Assembly: GCA_040510195.1 (NCBI GenBank)
Contig: JBEVJK010000050.1
Coordinates: forward strand, 1 to 20,979
Direction: 5' to 3'
DNA: 20,979 nt
Origin: JBEVJK01 sp040510195
GTDB lineage: Bacteria; Pseudomonadota; Alphaproteobacteria; Rhizobiales; Rhizobiaceae
The stretch's first letter is position 1. Every line of letters begins with the position of its first letter. Below the pieces are notes generated by a model. It had not been told where the DNA came from, did not search any database, and worked only from the letters and a program-made list of their open reading frames with translations. The translations under genes and the position numbers were made by a program. Shown here piece after piece: positions 15,403-20,979 of the stretch.

Positions 15403-16194
15403 TCAGTTTCGCGGCACCAGCGCCAGCGCGCGGATCGGGCTGCCGGTGCCATGCTTGATCTTGAGCGGCGCGACGATAAGGACCGCTCCCTTGGGCGGCA
15501 GACGATCGAGGTTGCAGAGACTGGCCAGGCCGTATTTGTTGGCCTTGTGCATCAGATTGTGGGCCGGAAACGGCGGCGTCATGCCACCGGCCTGACCGGC
15601 GTCGGTACCGATCGTCTCGCTGCCCCAGCCGGCGATGTCCTTGCCGATCAGGTACTCGATCGCCTCGGCCGTCGGCCCGGGCGTATGCGGACCCGTGTCG
15701 TTGGCGTTGAGGAATTCCTTCTCCGAGCTGTTCCGCTTGTACCAGTCGCTGCGCAGAACCACCCACTCGCCCGGATTGATGGCGCCGTGCTTGGCTTCCC
15801 AGGCCTTGATGTGGTCGACCGTGAGCAGGAAGTCGTGGTCCGCGGCGGCTTCCTTCGAGCAGTCGATGACATTGACCGGCCCAACGAACTTCTTCACCGG
15901 GATCGTGTCCGTCGCCCCGTCGGCATAGTCCTTGCCGGTGATCCAATGGATCGGTGCGTCGAAATGGGTGCCCGAATGCTCGCCGAGCTTCAGCCAGTTC
16001 CACGCCCAGAACGGGCCGTTCTTGTCGTAGCTGGAAATGGCGTGGATCTCGATCGCCGGCGTATCCACCGCCAGGTCGGGCGGCAGCTTGATCAACGGTG
16101 TCTCGGGGCCGAGTTGGGCAGTGAGATCGACCACCTCGACCGCGCCCGAAAGGAGTTGGCTGGCGAGCTCGCCCAGCAGCTTCTGACTGTCCAT
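15403..16194 (-). CDS. Cyclase-family metal-dependent hydrolase (isatin hydrolase / kynurenine formamidase-like)
   Basis: This 263-residue enzyme belongs to the bacterial cyclase family, whose characterised members hydrolyse amide bonds with a divalent metal (kynurenine formamidase KynB, isatin hydrolase). The diagnostic H-x-G-T-H-x-D-x-P-x-H motif is complete: H73, H77, D79, P81 and H83. Further conserved-looking stretches are SETIGTD (192-198) and PPFPAHN (207-213), and the C-terminal GTGSP (249-253). From memory it resembles isatin hydrolase more than KynB, in length and in the GPFWxW/GEHSGTH region. No signal peptide is present, so it is cytoplasmic. The ATG at 16194 has GAGGG and AGAGG upstream. 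It is the first gene of the leftward operon, directly downstream of the shared promoter region. The ring-opening substrate is inferred, not shown. Confidence 0.9.
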   Translation of the reverse strand: MDSQKLLGELASQLLSGAVEVVDLTAQLGPETPLIKLPPDLAVDTPAIEIHAISSYDKNGPFWAWNWLKLGEHSGTHFDAPIHWITGKDYADGATDTIPVKKFVGPVNVIDCSKEAAADHDFLLTVDHIKAWEAKHGAINPGEWVVLRSDWYKRNSSEKEFLNANDTGPHTPGPTAEAIEYLIGKDIAGWGSETIGTDAGQAGGMTPPFPAHNLMHKANKYGLASLCNLDRLPPKGAVLIVAPLKIKHGTGSPIRALALVPRN

Positions 16195-16238
16195 GACCTC
16201 TGTTCCCTCGTTTCCGGCGCTTGGTGGCCCTTATCTTT

Positions 16239-16267
16239 GTAGTAGACGAAAACCTATGCATCTGCAA
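16239..16267 (-). promoter_or_regulatory. Candidate promoter of the leftward catabolic operon
   Basis: On the minus strand, TTGCAG (16267-16262) is followed after 17 nt by TACTAC (16244-16239). Transcription would start near 16232, about 38 nt upstream of the cyclase ATG. The palindrome at 16269-16289 lies just upstream of this -35, and a copy of its half-site (TTATCTTT at 16231-16238) lies over the expected start of transcription. Confidence 0.45.
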
Positions 16268-16268
16268 T

Positions 16269-16289
16269 TATCTTTAAGCATAAAGGATA
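16269..16289. promoter_or_regulatory. Imperfect 21-bp palindrome, candidate MarR operator
   Basis: The arms TATCTTTA (16269-16276) and TAAAGGATA (16281-16289) are inverse except for one extra base. Matched over 21 positions the outer TATC/GATA ends and several inner bases are symmetric. It sits between two divergent operons that share a MarR gene and overlaps a possible rightward -10 (GATATT, 16286-16291, with CTGCAA at 16262-16267 as -35 and 18 nt between). TTATCTTT recurs at 16231-16238. Length and symmetry suit a MarR dimer site. Confidence 0.5.
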
Positions 16290-16302
16290 TTCGGGATAGG
16301 CT

Positions 16303-17877
16303 GTGAGCGAGTTCGACGCCATTCTGATTGGTGCCGGCCACAACAGCTTGGCGTGCGCCGCGCATCTGGCCTCCAAGGGTTGGAAGACCGCCATATTCGA
16401 GGGCAGTCAGACGATCGGCGGCGCCGTCCGCACCGACGAATACACGCTGCCCGGCTTCAGGCACGACTTCGGCGCGATGAATCTCAGCCTGTTTGCCGGC
16501 TCGGCGTTCCGCCGGAAATATGCAAATGAATTGGAATCTTCCGGGCTTTCCTTCGTTCCGGCAGCCGACTGTTTCGCCAGCGCCTTTCCCGACGGGCGCT
16601 GGCTCGGCATCAGCACCGACCTCGAGCGGACGGCGGCGCGGATTGCCGCCTTCTCCGCGACGGATGCCGACACCTGGCGGCGTCTCGTGGAGGCCTTCCC
16701 CACCCAGGCCGGTTATTTGTTCAGCCTGCTCGGCTCGCCGATGACCGGCCGCGCGCTCGCCGGCTTCGGATGGAAGACGTGGCGCGGCAAGGGCGTTGCC
16801 GGAACCCTCGACATCGCGCGTCTCCTCTTGTCCTCGCCTCGCGACTGGCTGGATCAGACCTTCGAGTCCGATGCCGTCAAGACCACCCTGGCGGCATGGG
16901 GCATGCACCTCGACTTCGCGCCCGACATCGCCGGAGGCGCCATCTTCCCCTATCTGGAATCGATGGCCAATCAGAGCTTCGGCATGGTGATCGGCCAAGG
17001 CGGCGCCGACGTGATGGTCCGTGCGCTGGAAAGCATGGTCAGGGGGAAAGGCGGCGTCATCGAGACCGCCTCTCCCGTCGACGAGGTGCTGACTTCCGAA
17101 GGAAGGGCGGTCGGCGTGCGCCTCGCGTCGGGCGAGACCCACAGCGCGACGAAGGCGGTGATCGCCGGCGTCGCGCCGGGCGCCCTTCCCGGCAAGCTGC
17201 TGCCGTCGGGCTCCGGCGATCCGGCGTTCGATGCCGCCATGACCAAGTTCCGCCACGCGCCGGGCACGATGATGATCCACCTGGCCCTTGACGACCTGCC
17301 CGAATGGAAGGCCGGCCCGGAGCTTCGCCGCTTCGCCTATGTGCATCTCGCGCCGTCGCTCGAAGCCATGGCGCGCACCTACCAGCAGGCTGTCGCGGGC
17401 CTCCTGCCGGATGCGCCGGTCCTGGTGGTCGGCCAGCCGACCGCGGTCGACCCGTCCCGCGCACCGGCGGGAAAGCATGTCCTTTGGGTGCAAGTGCGCA
17501 TGCTGCCGGCCAAGATCCTGGGCGATGCAGGCGGCGAGATCGCCGCCGCTCCCTGGGAGGACGTCAAGGAACGCTACGCCGAGCGCGTACTCGGCATGAT
17601 CGAAGGCTATGCGCCGGGCTTGCGCGACCTGATCCTTGGTCGCGCAGTGTTCTCGCCGTCGGACCTCGAGCGGGCCAACCCCAATCTGGTGGGCGGCGAC
17701 CAGATCTGCGGCAGCCATCACATCGCTCAGAACTTTCTGTTCAGGCCCGCCCGCGGCTTTGCCAGGTGGAACACCCCGGTCCGCCACCTCCATTTGATCG
17801 GCGCCGCGACATGGCCGGGGGCAGGCACGGGCGCCGGTTCGGGCTACCTTCTGGCACAGCAACTCTGCGGGAGGTAG
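16303..17877 (+). CDS. FAD-dependent oxidoreductase, phytoene-desaturase/PYROXD2-like (second paralogue)
   Basis: This is a 524-residue flavoprotein of the same family as the enzyme at 13812-15383. The N-terminal FAD motif reads ILIGAGHNS (7-15), the acidic strand end is IFEGSQTIGG, and the C-terminus has HLIGAATWPGAGTGAGSG. The two paralogues share landmarks along their whole length, for example a segment ending VVGQPTAVDPSR here and CVGQPHALDPSR there, so they may act on successive intermediates or form a heteromer. The GTG at 16303 begins just before the FAD motif; the ribosome site (ATAGG) is weak. It opens the rightward operon and is followed after 92 nt by a binding-protein gene. The product and the electron acceptor are unknown. 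Confidence 0.9.
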   Translation: MSEFDAILIGAGHNSLACAAHLASKGWKTAIFEGSQTIGGAVRTDEYTLPGFRHDFGAMNLSLFAGSAFRRKYANELESSGLSFVPAADCFASAFPDGRWLGISTDLERTAARIAAFSATDADTWRRLVEAFPTQAGYLFSLLGSPMTGRALAGFGWKTWRGKGVAGTLDIARLLLSSPRDWLDQTFESDAVKTTLAAWGMHLDFAPDIAGGAIFPYLESMANQSFGMVIGQGGADVMVRALESMVRGKGGVIETASPVDEVLTSEGRAVGVRLASGETHSATKAVIAGVAPGALPGKLLPSGSGDPAFDAAMTKFRHAPGTMMIHLALDDLPEWKAGPELRRFAYVHLAPSLEAMARTYQQAVAGLLPDAPVLVVGQPTAVDPSRAPAGKHVLWVQVRMLPAKILGDAGGEIAAAPWEDVKERYAERVLGMIEGYAPGLRDLILGRAVFSPSDLERANPNLVGGDQICGSHHIAQNFLFRPARGFARWNTPVRHLHLIGAATWPGAGTGAGSGYLLAQQLCGR

Positions 17878-17918
17878 CGGGCGTCGGATCAAGCCATTCT
17901 CAAGCTCAACGCAGGCAG

Positions 17919-17936
17919 CGCCTGGCCAACCAGGCG
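17919..17936 (+). promoter_or_regulatory. Intercistronic hairpin between the FAD oxidoreductase and the binding-protein gene
   Basis: CGCCTGG (17919-17925) and CCAGGCG (17930-17936) form a perfect 7-bp stem with a CCAA loop in the 92-nt gap. It is not followed by a run of T, so it is a poor intrinsic terminator. Hairpins in front of binding-protein genes often stabilise the downstream mRNA, which would raise receptor level over the enzyme; that role here is inference. Confidence 0.4.
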
Positions 17937-17969
17937 AGAACAAGCAAAACCAAGAACAGGGGAACGACG

Positions 17970-19499
17970 ATGAGACTCAACAGACGCGAACTGGTCGGCT
18001 TTGGCGCATCCATCCTTGGCGTAGCGGCGATCGGCATGCCGCGCCGGGCCTCGGCACAGGCAAACGAGCTGACCATCGCCTACAACGTCAACCTTCCGTC
18101 CTGGGACCCTACGACGGGCCCGTCGGCGGTCAACCCGACCATCCAAGGCTTCTACCAGTCGGTGTTCGACCAGTTCATCGCGCAGAAGCCGGATCTCTCC
18201 TTCGCCCCGGGCCTGCTGACGGAGTGGGGCTGGAACGACGACCGCACCAAGGTGATGATGACGGTGCGCGACGGTGTGACCTGGCATGACGGCTCGCCCT
18301 TCACGGCAGAGGACATCGTCTGGTCTCTGGAACGCGCCGGCAAGGAGGAGACCGGCAATCCGATCCAGTTCGTTTGGAAGAATGTCAACAATTTCAAGGT
18401 CGACGGCAACAAGATCACCGGCGACGTCGTGGCGTTCGATCCCACCTATTTCAAATGGATGTCGTTCCTGACGGGCTACGTCCTGCCCAAGGCCTATTAC
18501 GAGAAGGTCGGAGCCGAAGGCTTCGCCAAGGCGCCGATCGGCACCGGCCCATACATGGTCGACCGCTTCGAGCAGAATTCCTTCCTGCGGCTGAAGGCCA
18601 ACCCCAACTACTGGGGCGGCAAGCCCGCCTTCGAAAACGTCACCATCAAGTTCGTGCCTGACGCGGCGAGCCGCGTCGCCGAGATCGAGTCCGGCTCGTC
18701 CCAGGTCACGCTTGAAATCCCCTATGAGGAGTATGACCGCCTGATCGCCAAGGACGGCCTGGCCGGTTCCTGCGACACGGTGTCGGACATCGGCATGATC
18801 TTCTTCAACGACATCGACCCGATGCTCGACAAGAATGTGCGGCAGGCGGCGGTGATGTCCGTCGACAAGAAGCTCCTGGTCGACCGGCTGCTTCGCGGCT
18901 ACGGATTGCCCATCGACACCCTGGAAACCCCCGAATACGAGGCCTACGACGCCTCGATAAAGGTCGAGTACAGTCCGGAGAAGGCCGTCGAGCTGCTGAA
19001 GGCGTCCGGGTTCTCGCCCGACAACCCCGTGAAGTTCACGATCCAGACCACGCGCGGCTTCAAGCCCAAGGACTACGAGATGATCCAGGCGATCGTCGGC
19101 ATGTGGCGCAAGGTCGGCATCGAGGCGAACATCGAGGTCTACGAGATCGCCAAGCACTACGAGCTGCGCGCCGCCGACAAGCTGACGCCGGCCGCCTTCT
19201 ACAACTGGGGCAATTCGATCGGCGACCCGACGACATCCACGGGCTTCGCCATGTACGGCCCGAGCCCTCACTCGGTCTGGGACGGCCAGGACGTCATCGA
19301 CGCCATCAACCCTCTCTGGGCGGAGAAGGACGAGGCCAAGCGCATCGCCGGCTGGAAGGCTGTCGACAAGCTCATCGCCGAGAACGCCTATGTGCTGCCC
19401 TTGCTGCAATATGCGCAGCCCATCGTTCATTCGAAGGACGTCAAGGTCGTGCCTCACAAATCGGGAGCCTTGCTGCCGCACCTGATGACCCCGGCCTGA
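17970..19499 (+). CDS. Periplasmic substrate-binding protein of a peptide/opine-class ABC transporter (DppA/OppA family)
   Basis: This is the receptor of a family 5 (SBP_bac_5) importer, the class that takes up peptides, opines, nickel and some modified amino acids. The 509-residue precursor has a twin-arginine-like leader (NRRELVGFG at 4-12, then a hydrophobic stretch and cleavage near ASA-Q at about residue 30). Family landmarks follow: LLTEWGWNDD, VRDGVTWHDGSPFTAEDIVWS and a GTGPYMVDRF segment. The ATG at 17970 has AGGGGA 7-8 nt upstream. The frame is open further upstream through the FAD gene, but that stretch is out of phase with a well-supported gene and is not coding. It is followed by two permease genes. 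The substrate is not readable from sequence; an aromatic amino-acid derivative would fit the enzymes. Confidence 0.94.
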   Translation: MRLNRRELVGFGASILGVAAIGMPRRASAQANELTIAYNVNLPSWDPTTGPSAVNPTIQGFYQSVFDQFIAQKPDLSFAPGLLTEWGWNDDRTKVMMTVRDGVTWHDGSPFTAEDIVWSLERAGKEETGNPIQFVWKNVNNFKVDGNKITGDVVAFDPTYFKWMSFLTGYVLPKAYYEKVGAEGFAKAPIGTGPYMVDRFEQNSFLRLKANPNYWGGKPAFENVTIKFVPDAASRVAEIESGSSQVTLEIPYEEYDRLIAKDGLAGSCDTVSDIGMIFFNDIDPMLDKNVRQAAVMSVDKKLLVDRLLRGYGLPIDTLETPEYEAYDASIKVEYSPEKAVELLKASGFSPDNPVKFTIQTTRGFKPKDYEMIQAIVGMWRKVGIEANIEVYEIAKHYELRAADKLTPAAFYNWGNSIGDPTTSTGFAMYGPSPHSVWDGQDVIDAINPLWAEKDEAKRIAGWKAVDKLIAENAYVLPLLQYAQPIVHSKDVKVVPHKSGALLPHLMTPA

Positions 19500-19564
19500 G
19501 CCGAGACCCTCGACAGGACGGCCGGGCAACGCGAAGGCGAGCCGCATCGGCGCGAAATGCCTGA

Positions 19565-20572
19565 ATGATCCTGCAACGGTTCCTCATCCGCCTCCTGACG
19601 ATGGCCGTCACGCTCTTCGGCGTGGCGGTCGTCGTCTTCCTCGTGATCCGCGTCGCCCCCGGCGACCCGATCGCCATGATGCTGCCGCCCGGGGCGACCG
19701 AGGCCGATATCGACCGGCTGCGCGCCCTGAACGGCCTCGACAAGTCGATCCCCGAGCAGTTTGTGATCTGGCTGTCCAGCGTCGCCCATGGCGACTTCGG
19801 CACCTCCATCTCGCTGCGCCAGAACGTCCTCGGCCTCGTCTTGAACCGGCTGCCCGCGACGCTGGAGCTGTCCGTCCTCGCTTTGCTGATCGCGCTCGTG
19901 ATCGGCGTGCCGCTGGCGATTCTCGGCACGCGCGAGCGCGGCACGGCGCTCGAGGCAGGCATCGACGTCGCCAACAGCGCCGCACTCTCCATCCCCGATT
20001 TTCTGTGGGGGCTGGTGCTGATCCTGCTCTTCGGCGTTCTGTGGCCGGTGTTCGAGATCTCCGGACGGATATCGCCGCGCCTCGAGCTGCCCTTCGTGAC
20101 CCAGTTCTACCTGTTCGAAAGCATCGTGCGATTCCGCTTCGATCTCACCCGCGATCTGCTGACCCACATGCTGATGCCGGCATTGGCGCTGGCGCTCCCG
20201 CTGGCTGCGATCATCTCCCAGCTGCTGAAGCACTCTCTCAAGGAGCTGATGGCGCTCGACTACATCGTGCTGGCACGCGTGAAGGGTTTCTCCGAGACGC
20301 AGGTGATCCTGCGCGAGGCGCTGAAGAACGCCGCTCTGCCGACGCTGACGCTGATCGGCGTGCAGTTTACCTTCCTGATCGGCGGCACCGTCATCGTCGA
20401 GCGGCTGTTTTCCTATGAGGGTCTCGGCAACATGGCGATCGACGCCGTCGTGAACCGCGACCTGCCTCTCATTCAGGGCATCGTCCTTGCTTTCGCGGTG
20501 ATCTTCGTAGTGATCAACCTTGCCGTCGACATGATGTACGCGCTCCTCAACCCGCGGCTCCGCCATGGCTGA
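19565..20572 (+). CDS. ABC transporter permease, DppB/OppB family
   Basis: This is the first inner-membrane subunit of the peptide/opine-class importer. The 335 residues begin with the usual N-terminal span (LLTMAVTLFGVAVVVFLVIR), followed by the family's PGDP motif (32-35), and have about six membrane segments. The cytoplasmic EAA loop that contacts the ATPase is at about residues 233-262, including ILREALKNAALPTL. The ATG at 19565 is the natural start for this family, though no good ribosome site precedes it. The 65-nt gap after the binding-protein stop holds no clear hairpin. Its TGA overlaps the next permease gene by 8 nt (ATGGCTGA), so the two membrane subunits are probably made in equal amounts. 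Confidence 0.93.
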   Translation: MILQRFLIRLLTMAVTLFGVAVVVFLVIRVAPGDPIAMMLPPGATEADIDRLRALNGLDKSIPEQFVIWLSSVAHGDFGTSISLRQNVLGLVLNRLPATLELSVLALLIALVIGVPLAILGTRERGTALEAGIDVANSAALSIPDFLWGLVLILLFGVLWPVFEISGRISPRLELPFVTQFYLFESIVRFRFDLTRDLLTHMLMPALALALPLAAIISQLLKHSLKELMALDYIVLARVKGFSETQVILREALKNAALPTLTLIGVQFTFLIGGTVIVERLFSYEGLGNMAIDAVVNRDLPLIQGIVLAFAVIFVVINLAVDMMYALLNPRLRHG

Positions 20573-20979
20573 GGCGCGGCCGATCGGGCGTGCTTTCAGC
20601 CCGCGGATCTGGCTGGCCGGCGGCTGGCTGCTCGTGCTCCTGCTCGCCGCGATCTTCGCGCCCTGGGTGGCGCCGCACGACCCCCTGGCGCAGGACCTGC
20701 TTCTCGAACGGCTGCCCCCCGCCTGGCTGCCAGGCTCCGAGCCGGGTTTCTACCTCGGCACCGACAGCCTCGGCCGGGACGTGCTGTCGCGCCTGATTTA
20801 TGGCGGGCGCGTCGCATTCACAGTGGCATTCGTGGCGGCCAGCAGTACATGCCTCATCGGTTCGATGCTCGGCTTGATCGCCGGCTACTTTGGCGGATGG
20901 GCTGATCGCATCATCTCTCGGGTCGTTGACATCTGGATGGCTTTTCCGCCCGTTCTGTTTGCAATCCTGTTGGTTGCCG
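20565..20979 (+). CDS. ABC transporter permease, DppC/OppC family (C-terminus cut by window edge)
   Basis: This is the second permease of the same importer. The 138 visible residues show an N-terminal membrane span (WLAGGWLLVLLLAAIFAPWV), then the DppC hallmark LGTDSLGRDVLSRLIYGGR (about 78-96), and the start of the transport domain with GLIAGYFGGWADRIISRVVD. The frame is open to the right edge, so roughly half the protein, including the EAA loop, is missing. The ATG lies 8 nt inside the end of the DppB-type gene. The ATPase genes (DppD/DppF type) are expected beyond the edge. Confidence 0.93.
   Translation, partial: MAEARPIGRAFSPRIWLAGGWLLVLLLAAIFAPWVAPHDPLAQDLLLERLPPAWLPGSEPGFYLGTDSLGRDVLSRLIYGGRVAFTVAFVAASSTCLIGSMLGLIAGYFGGWADRIISRVVDIWMAFPPVLFAILLVA

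Noticed and set aside
11432..15458. Long rightward open frames (about 670 and 747 codons) opposite iorA, MarR and the first FAD gene.
   Set aside because: High GC leaves antisense frames open. Their products show no domain or motif, while the leftward frames hold complete Ior, MarR and FAD signatures with ribosome sites.
17304..19499. A possible 731-aa fusion: the binding-protein frame is open upstream into the FAD oxidoreductase gene.
   Set aside because: The upstream part is out of phase with a conserved FAD enzyme. A ribosome site, ATG and twin-arginine leader mark the real start at 17970.
16231..19547. Leftward open frames (about 570 and 552 codons) opposite the second FAD gene and the binding protein.
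   Set aside because: They are rich in R, A, G, H and D with no recognisable fold and run across a promoter region. The opposite strand has well-supported genes.
1..20979. Looked for tRNA, rRNA, riboswitch, CRISPR, insertion-sequence ends and attachment sites.
   Set aside because: Reading by eye found no spaced repeats, transposase frames, tRNA-like cloverleaf or target duplications. A covariance-model search would be needed to exclude small RNAs.

Overview
The window is GC-rich and densely coded, with short intergenic gaps and many 1-8 bp gene overlaps. ABC importers, LacI/MarR regulators and a DUF6537-type IorB point to an alphaproteobacterium, most likely of the Hyphomicrobiales (rhizobial) group. 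That placement rests on gene style and family resemblance, not on a marker gene. I see no rRNA, tRNA, CRISPR array or insertion sequence.

Left block (1-7955): a sugar or polyol uptake and modification locus. A membrane di-iron oxygenase/desaturase, cut by the left edge, is transcribed leftward and divergently from a LacI-type regulator. That regulator runs tail-to-tail into a leftward three-gene ABC importer of the xylose/ribose class: binding protein, double-domain ATPase and permease, with an ATGA overlap between the first two. A second LacI regulator is divergent from the importer. Their shared intergenic region holds a perfect 16-bp operator-like palindrome over the importer's -10 and a second palindrome against the regulator's own RBS. 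The second regulator is translationally coupled to a secreted class A acid phosphatase. The oxygenase resembles the MocD group, so uptake and oxidative processing of an O-methylated or otherwise modified sugar/inositol is a reasonable guess.

Middle (7956-8880): two small leftward genes of unknown function and a 172-nt gap with an inverted repeat that looks like a regulator site.

Right block (8881-20979): a divergent pair of operons around 16195-16302. Leftward are a cyclase-family amidohydrolase (isatin hydrolase/kynurenine formamidase type), a phytoene-desaturase-like FAD oxidoreductase, a MarR regulator, the two subunits of an indolepyruvate-type 2-oxoacid:ferredoxin oxidoreductase and, 27 nt further on, a GH25 muramidase. 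Rightward are a second, paralogous FAD oxidoreductase, a Tat-type peptide/opine-class binding protein and two DppB/DppC-type permeases, the last cut by the right edge. The central gap has a promoter candidate facing each way and an imperfect 21-bp palindrome that could be the MarR operator. The whole looks like one regulated catabolic system: import by the Dpp-like transporter, two FAD-dependent oxidations, hydrolysis of a cyclic amide or ester, then CoA-dependent oxidative decarboxylation of an (aryl)pyruvate. The substrate is unknown. This block is the best candidate for an undescribed pathway.
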